From: Aurelia coerulea | Taxonomy: Eukaryota > Cnidaria > Scyphozoa > Semaeostomeae > Ulmaridae | DNA: 64,000 nt | Reading direction: 5' to 3' | Assembly: GCA_039566865.1 (NCBI GenBank) | Contig: CM076955.1 | Span: 4,156,501-4,220,500 of the forward strand | Shown here: positions 34,901-47,900 of the stretch, piece after piece | Layout of the letters: each line of letters begins with the position of its first letter | Numbering within the stretch: the stretch's first letter is position 1 | The notes under the pieces: model-generated | What the model was told of the DNA's origin: nothing | Database searches by the model: none | Seen by the model: only the letters and a program-made list of their open reading frames with translations | Translations under genes and position numbers: made by a program

Positions 34901-37900
34901 TTGAGGCCTTCTTTAGCCATTAATTCATTCTTTTTTGTATAACCAAACTAACTTCAATTTGACTTTGTCCTTCTCTTTAGGAAAATAAAAATGAAAAATT
35001 CCGTGAACAGAGAAGATAGATTTATTTACAACGTCATTGGAACGATACAAGGTCATGTTGAACCAGGTTTGTATTATTCGCATACTAACTGGCTTTGTGT
35101 TGCACAATGTCTTAAAAGTACGGACCGAGCTTGCGAGGTCTATGCATTAAAGGGGCTCCGTCGCCAAACTGTAAACAATCCGTAAGCTCGCACGTGTCAC
35201 CAATTATCCATCGTTCATCCATTGCTTTCTGAAGTTTGTTTGGTGGCTTCACCCAAGCCACCAAAAAGTGACCGTTAGAAATCCACTTATATCAGATCAA
35301 TCGTAGAAGATACGAATGTTTGGTTTGTTCCTTTGTGAAGTACAATGATTTATGTACAAACAGCAACTTTCTTTTTGAAAAAATATGAAAATCCTGTGTG
35401 ACATCACCTTTTAAAAAACTGCAAAAATCATCATTTTGTTTTCATTTTGACGACGGAGCCCCTTTAAGGACTGAGGGTGCTATATTTTCCTGTACAACGA
35501 CGAAACCGGTTAATGTGAGTTTTATTACCTGATAACTTCCAATTTTGACTTCAAACGCATTTTGTTACAGTTATGTCGATAGAGTCAGTTATATAAATCT
35601 CGCGGGCCTAAAGCAGTTGCTGTGGCGACGAAAACGTGTCCTTGTATTGTATTTACAAGGCTGCGAGAGAACCGCGGGAAATGTGCGATTAACCAATGGG
35701 ATTGGCAGGATTCTTGTATTGCCTAGTTTTTAAAGTGCCAGTCAGGTAATAATACATTGTATTGCGTTGCAAGTTTTGTTCATAAAAATTGAACTCGCAA
35801 AAATGATGCCTCAGAAATAATGCTCGGTATACATTGATTTAAAACAATGTTATTAGAAACATAGTTTCATTTGTGTTGTTTCTATGTTTGCCATTTCAAT
35901 ACATGTTCTTGACGTTCTTGACAGCCTCCTATTAGGTATAAGATAAGGAACAGACTTTTACTTACCAAATTTGTAGGCCACAGCAAAGATTCTTTATAAA
36001 CTTTCTTTCTAGATCGTCTCATACTTATGGGTAATCATCGAGACGCATGGGTGTTTGGAGCTGCAGATCCCTCCAGTGGAACAGCAACGATGTTAGAAGT
36101 AGCCAGAGCATTTGGATGGCTGAAATCAAAGGGTATGAATCGTAATACCGGATGTCCCAAAAAAGTACTCCCGTTTGAAAAATCACCAAAATTTGATTAC
36201 ACGGCCGATCTTCAATTTTCTTTTTTGTGAAATACCGGGTGTTTCAAAAATAGTACTCCTGTTTGAAAAATCACCAAAAATTGATTATCAAACCTTTGAT
36301 AAAATTTTCTTTTTGAACTGCTTTGTCAAAGACCCAAAAATATTCACATATGATAAAATGTCTGCTTTTGGTGTAGCAAGGTAGAAAATTTACACGTTGA
36401 AAAACCTTATTTTGAGCTATAGTTTTTAAGCAAAATACTCAATCTTGCCTAAGAGTCAAAATTTTCAGATTTTTCATCATCATTGAAGTCTCCAATGATA
36501 TTTCACATTCATTTCTGTCATAAATGACCAAACTAAAAGGATTACACGCACAAAGAAATTGATTTGGCAATCATCAGTGCTTTTTTTTGCATCATGATTC
36601 AAAACCAGGTGGCCCTCAAAGGACTAAATTTTCTCATTTTTAAACCACTTACAAGATCAACTACGTCTTGGAAAATAATTAGGTTCTTGATCTACTTGAT
36701 GAAAAAATAAAATTGAGAATCGGCCGTGTATTCACATTTGGTGATTTTTCAAACGGGAGTACTATTTTTGGGACACCCGGTAGATCAAGGACCAAATTGT
36801 TCCCAAGATATGGCTGATCTTGTAATTGGTCTAAAATTCCCAAATTTAGCTCTTTTTAGGGCTACCTGGTTTTGAAAAGCACTGGTGATTGCCAGATCAG
36901 TTTCTTTGTGCATGTAAAGCTCCTAGTTTGGTCATAAATGACAGAAAGAAATGCACACTATCATTGGGGACTTCAATGATGAAAAAAAATCTGAAAATTT
37001 GGACTGAGTATTTTGCTTAAAAACTATAGCTCAAAATATGGTTCTTCAACGTTTAATTTTTCTACCCTGCTGTATCAAAAGCAAACATTTTATCATCTAT
37101 GAATATTTTTGGGTCTTTGAGAAAACAACTCAAAAAGAAAATTTTATCTAAGGCTTTATAATAACTTTTTGGTGATGTGTTAAGCAGGAGTACTTTTTGG
37201 GACACCCGGTACGATGGTGGAATAGGGGATAAGTGTGCCCAAATTTGTGATTAAAATATCTATTCTTATTGCCTCTTCCTGGTGGAAATAATTCAGGTGT
37301 CCTAAAAGATAACCTCTTTTTCTTCAAATAGAGATTTAGCCTCGCTCTTCAATCAGACTACCTAGTCACTGAATGCACCGGCAATCCCAAAAAAGTATAC
37401 AGACTTGGTTGGATCCCAGGGGGGGTACTCTTGTATATTCAGGATAGGGGTGCTCAGGTTACTTTTTTGGGTCTAAAATTTGGGCAAGGATTATTTTTTT
37501 GGGTCAATCATTTGTACAGTTATTTTTTTGGGTTCCTGAAATTCTGCCATACTTTTTTGGGTCTCAAATATGAGAAAAAGTAAAAAACTTGAGGAAATAT
37601 CTTTTACGAACAAAATTAGAACCAACTAACATTAATAAAATAAAACAACTTGAATATCCAAACACATGAGAAATCTAATCAGTTAGGGCACTTTTCTGCA
37701 GATTTAAGATACTGATTTCATAACTTTTGGATATGTGTTAAGTCGGAAAAATTATTTTTTTGGGGCTATTCTTATGCTAGAAATTATTTTTTTGGGTTGA
37801 TGCGTTGCACCCCAGCCTGAGCACCCCTATTCTAAATATACCTGAGTACCCCCCCTGGGGGCTTGATCCAGTGATCTAAATTTAACTTTACTCAATGGCT

Positions 37901-38912
37901 AATCAATTTCAAAGTTCCTTGATACTTGAACATAGATACCTCATTTGTTGGTGTTGGTGCTTTGATAACAGACATAGTAATCTTGAAAGCTCAAATTGGC
38001 ATCCACCTCCAAACCAGCGCTTTGGCGTTTTGGCCTGAAGCAGTTCTTGAAGCACAGTGAGCAAATCAACGATAGCCTTGATAAATTTGAACAATGTTAG
38101 ATCATATCAAATTCTGTTTGCTAGAAGTCACCCTTTATGCAGCTTCTTCATTTTTCTTTAATTTCACTTTTTGACTTTGATGTGCTTCAAGAATTTGCTA
38201 AAGCCAAAAGGTTTATGGTTTGGAGGTGGAAGCAAATTTGAGCTTTCAAGATCAATATTTCTACTCTCAAAGCACCAATATCAACAAACGAGGCATCTAT
38301 GTTCAAGTTAACTATCGATGAACATTTTGAGAGCAATCATCAGCCATTGATTAAGGCTAAATTTACATCGCTGGACGCAACCAAATCTGTATACTTTTTC
38401 CTGGGACACCCGGTAAATGAGCAATAGCCACGACAGGGAGTGTAACAGTACCTCACCCCTACTTTCTTTTTGTCACATTCCAGGCTGGAAACCTCGAAGA
38501 TCAATCTTACTTTGCAGCTGGGATGCAGAAGAATACGGGTTGATAGGATCTACAGAATGGGCAGAGGTAAATTGATGATGTGTGCAATTTGATGCTGTTG
38601 TTCTTTTTCTTTTTTCTTTTCAGTAATTTATTTTGAGTGGGCAGGAGGTATATCTAGCTACTTAAAGCTAATTTAAGCCCACTGTGCATGCCGCATCCAG
38701 GCACGGGACCCCTAGTTTAACGTCCCTTCCGAAGGACGGCGAGGTGAGTTGCGAAGTCAAGCCTCCGAGGTCACCCATCCGGAGTTTGACCTCACTCGAC
38801 CGAGCTTAACTTCAGTCTCCTGACGGTAACTGATTACGCCGCTCGGCCACTCACCCCACTGCAAGAGAAGTCCTAAGTTATAAGTTAGACTCACGAGTCC
38901 CAGTTTTCTCAG

Positions 38913-38943
<31 letters not shown>

Positions 38944-41900
38944 ATTTTTTGCTCAAACTGTCTATCAGTCTATCAATAGCGATAACTACTAACTTGTAAT
39001 CAGTAGGCCCGAGTTCCGAAAAATGAAGAAATGAGACTCTTCTCTTACCCTATTCACTTAAAACAGATAACTTTCATGCAGTTTCAAGATCAACAGCAAC
39101 TGCTCCAAAGAAGTCTGTTGGGCTGCACTTTTTAGCTTGCTTGTTTTCGTATGGATAGAGGATTGACCATTGATAAGGAATCACGGGGGGGGGGGGGTTC
39201 TTCCATAGTAAAGGTACCTGGGGATGTGCCGCGAGCAAGGGTATACTTTTTCTGACTTCTAGTCTAGCCAAGGGTATACTTTTGTGCAATTTTGGCCTAC
39301 AACGGTCTAGCCAAGGGTATCATTTTTGACAATATTGGTCTAGCGAACGGTCATGATATCATATTTGGTACAAATTTGACAATATTGGTCGAGGAATTGG
39401 TCTAGCCAAGGGTACCATTTTCGTAAAAATTGGTCCAGAGAATGGTCAAATTGGTCTAGCCAAGGGTACCATTTTTGTAAAAATTAGTCTAGCCAACGGT
39501 ACCATTTTGAATATGCACGCGGCAGACCCCTACCCGAAATTTGGCCAAGAACCCCCCCCCCCTCCCCCGTGTAAGGAATATAGCGTTATAAAGGCGTCAT
39601 GAAAGCACGACCAGCGCAGAATTTTCTTGAATTTTGACCACTATTACAGCTTGCAGATAAATCCTGAACGGGCATGAAAGCTTTCAGGTGCTGTTTCAGC
39701 TCTGTCAATCCATCCCATTTGAATCTTAGCTTTCAAATCTTAGTTTTCTTAGGTCATCGTGAGTTCTAGACTCTCGTCTGTCTCAAAAATAAGATGTCAA
39801 GTGAGAATTTCCGCGAATAACAACAGTTGGCGTATTTTGCATGAGTAATTTCGCGTAATCGCAAATCTCTCATACTATCTAATTTGAGACAGTCTTCAGA
39901 TTGTTACTGATTAAACTCTCTTATCTATAATAGCATTTTTGCTACACATTATATTCATAACGGGTGCGCCAAAATTAACTATGCACGTTTGGCAGGCCAC
40001 AATAAATCGTACACTGGACCGATTTTGAAGATTCATGACTTAATCTTTAGCAAAAAGCCTGAATTAGATTCCAGGATTTTTTGCAAATTTTTTCTGCTTT
40101 CAGTTTTTAGAGCCAGACACGAGTTTCTTAAAAGTTTCGTTGTCAAAAACACTGAAAACGATCAAAAAAACGTCGATCAAATTTTCTAAAGAATCGACAT
40201 GAATGGACAAAGAGAAAACTTTTTCGTGGTGATTTGGGATTTAGAAATCGACTAATTTTAATCTGCTGTATGAGAGTTCGTACTAAACCCCCAAATCACC
40301 CTGGAAACATTTTCTCTTTGTTCATTCATTTTATGTTGAGTCTTTTAAAAAGCTATCATATATATATCTGTGTCATTTTAATTTATGAATAGCCCCCGTT
40401 TCTTTTAAGCCCACCCTCTGGAGTGTCCGAAATTAAAAAAGCCTCCCCGGGGGTTTGATAGAGCTTTTACGGTAGTAGACCAGAAATTACACGTATTTTT
40501 TTTTATAAGAAACTGCCTATAAGAAACTCAACTCTCAGATCGCCAAAAAATTAAGAAACTCCAGTACTGGGAAAACATAACCTAAGAAACTATTTATTTT
40601 AATTAAGCAAATCCTTGACATAATTTTACTTTACTTTGACTTGTTTCCTGTATCATATCACTAGTAAGGCACTTGAGTAATGTCTAAACATTGAAAACTT
40701 TTAAAGACCTTGTTTTGAAATGTTCACGAGGGCACATGTTGTGAACATGAAGATTGTTATGGAGCCTCTAAGAAACTCGTAAGAAACTCTGAGTACTCAA
40801 AATCTGATAATTTTAAGAAACTTTCAGTACTGGCCAAAATTCTTAGTTTCTTATGAAAAAAATACTTGTATGGTTATTACTTTTCTTTGCAGGATCATGC
40901 AAAATTGCTGTCCCAAAGAGCTGTGGCCTATATCAACATTGATACTGCAGTAGAAGGTAAGAGTTCAATTTGAATGTCCTTCTCTGAGCAGCATAGGCAC
41001 TAAATGTTGACTGGCTGATGAATTGACATGTGTTTATGAAATTAGTCAATGATACTGCAGTACAAGGTAAGAGTTCAATTTGAATGTTCTTCTCTGAGCA
41101 GCATAGGCACTAAATGTTGACTGGCTGATGAATTGACATGTGTTTATGAAATTAGTCAATTACGTTGCATAAAGACTAGAACAAAAGCAAATTTTTGTCC
41201 ATTCTCTTAGTGGTTAGCATTCATTGCAATACCACTTTCTGCAACAGGGAAGTTTTTCAAAACATTTTTAATGAACATATTTTCCAAAATTTTGTTGAAA
41301 ATGATTCTTTACTATTTGGAAAAGATATTTTATTACTTTAGTAACTACTTTATTATCAACTAGGTAACTACACGATAGAACTGAAGTCGACACCTCACCT
41401 CCGAGATACCTTCTACGACATTGTCAAAATGGTAAGTGGCTATATTTGTGATCATGCTATCTACCAGACGATTAAAAAAAAGTTAATGCGTTTAGCTGGC
41501 TGTGGAATAGAAGGTACGCGGCCGATATTCAAAACTGATATGTAACACTTCCTTTTTATAAGAAACTAAGGTCCGGTGCTGGTAGGCAGTTTCTTAAATT
41601 TTTGGGCCATTTTACTAGCAAAAGTTTCTTATGTGTTTCTTATACTTTTAATGCCGGAAGTGTGGAAGTTAATTTTGTTTTGTCCAAAGGGCTCCCAAAT
41701 TTCTTAGTAAGATCTCAAAACAAGTATATAACAGAATTCGCGCTCAAAATAATGTCCAAACAGTTGCTATGATTGAATACTGTCAAAATATTTTTGAATG
41801 CGATAGGAAACTGAAATTGTAAATTACAAAAGTTTCTTACCTTTTTCAATTTAGGTAGGGTTGTTTCTTAACTTTCGAAAAATTGAGCCTACACACCCCC

Positions 41901-44900
41901 GTCTAAGTGCCTCGGTGAGAGGTTTTATAGTCACCGGGGTCCTAGCATGGGTAGTTAGACACTGCTGGTGTGCTTCTATGGAGAAGAGCTGGATAATATG
42001 TATCTGCGGGGGACATTTTTTATAGTACTGCGGAGGAGATATCTGCGGGGGAAATTTTTTATAGTACTGCGGAGGAGTAGTTTAATTAATATTTTCGTCC
42101 TTTCGATATCTCCTCCGCAGTACTACAAAAAATTTCCCCCGCAGATACATATCATCCAGCGCTCCTCCATAGAAGCACACCAGCAGTGTCTAACTACCCA
42201 TGGTTTGTTTCTATGATTTACTTGCCATTGAACAATTGTTTTGAGTTTCAATTTCAATAGCAAGTAAATCGTGGACTAGAATCGAACATGGAATTATTGC
42301 TCCCATACAAACTCCTTACCAGCATTTTCTTAATTTCTGGGCCTAAAAGATGAGTGATTTTGCCAAACAAAAAATTTTCACAAATAAGTTAGCCCTTTGA
42401 CTGATAGATCAACATTTCGATTTGAATATTGGCTGCATACTCTTTATCCCACAGCCTGCCAAACGTGTTGACTTTTTTTTTTACTCACCCGGAATTTGAG
42501 AATTCGCAGTGCCAGAGTACTGGGTGGATTGGCATCGATCGAGTTCAGTTTGATAATCGAATATTTTCCAATATTTTCTTTAACATTGAAAATATATCTT
42601 AAATTCAACTTTAGGCAAAGATGCTCTCCATAGTTCATCTCTCTCAAGGCTTACAAGAAATGATGTACGAAAAGAATATAGCCTGAAGATTTACTTGAAC
42701 ATCTGAGAGAGTTGAAATGTACTGTCATATTGTTCTATGTTAGGAGACTCTTTCTGATTTGATCGAATATTTTTGGCTCTTTGTCACGCATTTCTCGAGC
42801 AAACGTTTTTCAATTTCAATTTACCTCTGTTGTCAGTGCTCATAAAAACGCAAAAAACTGCAAAAGATTCTTTGGTCTCTTGGCTATCAAGCGTAATTTG
42901 ATTCATTCCAATCCATCCAATTTCCTAGGTACCACGAAGTTTCGAACACCTGAACTTTTGGCACACCCGGTATTATCTGTTTCCTGTAGCGTAAAACGAA
43001 AACTTCTGGGTTATTCTTGTGACTTTAGGCATTTGGACGAAAAATAGGAACAATAGGCCAATTCTTCCTTGGTTTGCTTTTCGTGATTAATGTTTTGATT
43101 GCTCTCTAAAAGTATACACTTTTAAAGTTGTGAAAATGTATTTGTGACCAAATGACCAGCTCTTTAATTTTTTATATGTGTTTATTATAGTGCGACACAT
43201 TTTCTTGTCCCAACCATTGTTTCGAAATTCATAAGCCAGGTTTGTGGGAATATTTGGTGTTGTATTAGAATCAAAATAAAGACAAAAGTACTCGATTCAG
43301 CCACAGATGGCATCGACTAGGATACGGTTTGATTTTCTGTATCGGTTTAGATGTCGCCAAGGAAGGGCTATGTGAAATGTGTAGATTAGGCCCTGGCCTG
43401 CGTGCAGCCTCTACTGTCACTGCCGAGGAGGATGGAGGGAGGAGGAGGGATTTCCGCTCTTTACTCCTCCCCTCCTCCTTCCTCCGCAGTTACAGTAGAG
43501 TCTGCACGCAGGTAAACTCGGCCATTTCGCAAATCTGACGTGACGTCTAATTTGAGACAAACTTTGAATTTGAAACGAATTCGTTATTTTTCTTGATGAC
43601 AGTTTAAGGATCCAGATGACAAGGAAAAGAATCTTTACGACACTTGGGTGAAAAAGAAAGGAAACAATAATGTATATGAACCCGAGTGAGTTGAATTATT
43701 ATCAATTTAAATGCAGCACTAAAGTGCATCCCCCATTATTTGCAGCATATGTTCCAATAGACCTCCTAGCTTTTCTAAAACAACATTCGAATCAAATGAT
43801 ACCTTATAACTTTTGTAGAATTTTCGAATGAGAACAACGGTGATAGAAGCTCTAACGCCACTCAATCGAACCTAGCGTATAAAATTGATAAAAATATCGC
43901 TCGATCCAGACTCTTTTTAGAAGAGCTAAAGGGTCAATTCTTCCAACTTTGTGAAAAGGTTCAAGTGTGATTTTATGACCTATTTCATTGAATCGAATTG
44001 CTTGAATCGAATTTTAGGAACTGTGCTATAATTCTGCCGTTGGACTTTTCAGAATTTTTCAATATTTTCAGAAAGTACGGCGTATTTCCTTTGAGGACAT
44101 GACGTCATCAAACTCTAAATCGTAAACCAGCAGAGTGAAAGACTTTTGCATGGTACCTTACTGTACACATTTATAAACTAAGGTTTCCTCGAAAATTGTT
44201 CTAGGTTCCCTCAAAAGTAACATAGGGCTCAAATCTTTAAAAAAGATGGGTGTAAAATTTTATCAAATGACAAACGGCCCTGGGGATGAGGTTGAAATTC
44301 TATTACAGTTTCCTTTGAATTAAATGGCTTGGAAGGAGCTTAGCGTTTTTTGCTGTAAATCTGCCGTGGAAATTTATTGATCTCTTGATTGGTTTCAAAA
44401 TGTGGGCATTTATTAACTTTGAGTCTATGACGTCATCAAATTTCTAAATCCGGAACCAGAAAAGCTACAGATTTCTGCTTTTCACTATACAGTAAAAACC
44501 CGCACATAAGAACCTTCATTTATCAAGAACCTACAGCCTGAAATCATATATTTTGTGCCCAATGGATAAGAACTATTTCAGCCTGATATCATAACTAGGT
44601 TCTTAATAAAGGGTTTCATTCATTCATTGGGAAAAAGATGCAATCTGTTTGCCAGTCAACCTCTTTCGTGAACTCCAAAACATTACTTACAGAGCTGTAA
44701 TAGGCAGGGCCTGCAGGGGTAAACTGGGTAAGCTTGGGTTGAAATGGATAGTACCACGAGTTTGAGTAAGTTTGACTAAGATTTAGATTCACATATTTCC
44801 CTTTGTTAAGAACCTACACCCTGATTACTGGATGTGCCTCATTGCATAAGAACCTAAACAGGCTGAGTTCAAAATCTTAGGTTCTTATGTGCGGGTTTTT

Positions 44901-47900
44901 ACTGTATTGTAGACCTTTATAAACTATGGTTTTCTTGAAAGTTATATGATTTTTCCTCCTTTAGTTTAGGATTTACGATGATTTAAATGTTTTCAAAATT
45001 TTCCATCAATTCTTTCAAAAATCATTAAATTGCCGCCATTTTGAAAAAAATCAAGGTATCAGAAAATTTCCACGGCAGATTTACAGCAAAGTACTACAAG
45101 TTCCTTTCAAGCCATTCAATTCAAAGAAAAATCGAATGAAATTTTACACCCACCTTTTTAAAGATTTGAGCCCTATGCTCTCAAAAGTTTAGGAATTACG
45201 ACGATTCTAAATTTTTTGAAAAGTTTCCTTAAATTTTTAAAAGAGGACTAACTTTCCAATCCTGACAATATTGAAGATTTCTGATAAGTCCTCGGTAGAA
45301 TGATGGCTTAGCAACTAAAACTTCTTTTAATTCAATTCAATGAAATAGGTCATACAATTTTACACCAACCCTTTTAAAGAATTGGGATTTTATGCTTTTA
45401 TTTGGCAGATTTTGACCAAAATCAAACGTAAAACGTATAGTACATTATCAGATAATCAGGGACATAGGAAGCATCTCAAACTTGGGGGGGGGGGGCACAA
45501 CACTTCAAGGGCACTTTTTTCTTTAAGCTGAAGGGGCACTTCCTGAAAATAGAAAAGACACTTCTTTGTTTATTGCAAAATCTTGGGGGGGGCACGTGCC
45601 CCCAGTGCCCCCGGTTCCTACGTCTCTGCAGATAATGGTGGACATTTGGCAGGGCAACCGGTCGTGATCACCCTCAGAGTTAGAAAGAACAATGATGTTT
45701 TGTTGGGAAACAACTGGAAAACACTGCTTTTTATTCTAACTAAACAATAGGTTCACTCTTGGAACACTTCCCAAAGTGTCCACCACTGATATGAAAGAAA
45801 GTCATTTATTAAGTCTGATGTTGAATGTTATATTTTCAGGAAATAAAACTGCATCGAAATCATTCCACTTCATTCACCATAACACGCGCACCCAGGTTAA
45901 ATTCAGCTAAAATCATAACAATAGATAGCTAATATTTACCCATAACTACGGCAAACCTTCGCAAAGGAGACCTAACCCGGTAAAATTCACGAAACATACC
46001 CCATGTCCAGGGCTAAAATTTTCGCAAAAATCGTGACAAGAAAGCTGTACGTGCTATTAGCAGAGTTAAACTCCTTTTTACGAGAGTCTTTCACATGAAC
46101 TAGACTGCTCGTCAATGGCGGCAATGGTAGGTAACATTTACCCATAACTACAGGAAATAAATCTTTGTAAAACAGACCTAGACAACCCCGGAAAAATTCA
46201 CGAAACATGAACCATAACCCATGCAAAATATTGCAACCTAAGCCATAACCCGGGAAGGCAGATGTATACAGAGCAGCCCCCTATGGGAGTTACCCCCTCT
46301 AAAGAAACTGTCACGACTATCTAGGATATCTCAGCCCCATCCAAACCATGGAGGGGGGGTTCTTCCATAGTAAAGGTACCTGGGGATGTGCCGCGAGCAA
46401 GGGTATACTTTTTCGGACTTCTAGTCTAGCCAAGGGTATCCTTTTTTGCAATTTTGGCCAGCAACGGTCTAGCCAAGGGTATCATTTTTGACAATATTGG
46501 TCTAGCTGACGGTTATGATATCATATTTGGTACAAATTTGACAAATTGGTCTAGAACATGGCCAAAATTGGTCTAGCCAAGGGTACCATTTTGAATATGC
46601 TCGCGGCAGACCCCTACCCAAAATTTGGCCAACAACACCCCCCCCCCCCCGTGATCCAAGCACATGTAAAGTGGAACTGCCAGCAGTCTAACTTCATTAT
46701 TTAACTTTAATTTGCAAGTCAGCAAAGAAAAGAATTTACTTACGATTCGAGTAGCTATAACCGCTAGAACCTTCCTGGCATGGGACCTCTGATGAATTCT
46801 AAATCCCACCATACTTTCTGAAGAGCAATGCCTTGAGACAATCCATCAAACTCCTTTGGTAAATAACCAGCTATACTGCCGAGATATCAACGCTTTTTTA
46901 TGAATTCTTTCATTCGAAACAAGGGCTGTTGCCTGTTCCGCCATAATTATGACTTATTTGCTTGAAAACAGCTTTTCAAGTTTATAAAATTGCTAAATCT
47001 AAGAACGAATTTCTGTACGCTTTCTTTGCGTCCGTCCTGAAAAGCAGTTCTGATAAACTGACGGGGCTACGGGGCCTAAAAAAATCTACAATGAAATGGA
47101 ATGTCCTTCCACCACACCATTGAGAAGAGAAAACACACGGAATCGTCCTGGGAGGAGAAAATGCCATCCATCTCAAATCTCATACATCTGTAATGCGAAT
47201 CCCTTAGGAAAATCACTCTTGGAGTACTCTCTTGAGATGATCTTTCTCTCTTGAGATGATAACACTTGCTGTTTGCATTATTGTAAGAAAGGCTTAAAAA
47301 GGTAGGAAAGTTCAATGAAGTTTTGAGAACGAACTGTAAAGAAAATCAGCCATATCGAATCAGAAAGTAGCAATCACAAATTTCGTAAAACAGACGGATC
47401 AGACTTCGGAAAAGACAATGCGATTTGCATTACTAAAGAAGAGATTTCACACCTCTGTCGAAATAAACAGAGAAGGCAAAACATTATGGTGGCTGCGTTG
47501 AAGGTGTGAAAGTTATTCTTGAGGCTGTCAAATTGCTTCCTGTTAAACGAGCAACAAAAAAACAAGGACACATTTTGTAACACAATAGCATGAGTTGCGT
47601 TTGTTGACACCTGAATTCAAAGCGATCAGCGATTGCTGACAAAGGAAATTCCCTCTACCAATAATTCAAAACAAAAAAGGCCGCAAAAGTTTCTATGAAA
47701 CCCAGGTAGCTAACTCGCTCGTTGTGCATTCCATAAATTGTTTTAAGAGCAAACATGAGCACATGAGCATATATCGAAAGATGAAGGATACAGTAAAAAC
47801 CCGCACATAAGAACCTAAGATTTTGAGCTCAGCCTGTTTAGGTTCTTGTGCTTTGAGGTACATCCAGTAATCAGGGTTTAGGTTCTTAACATAGGAAAAT

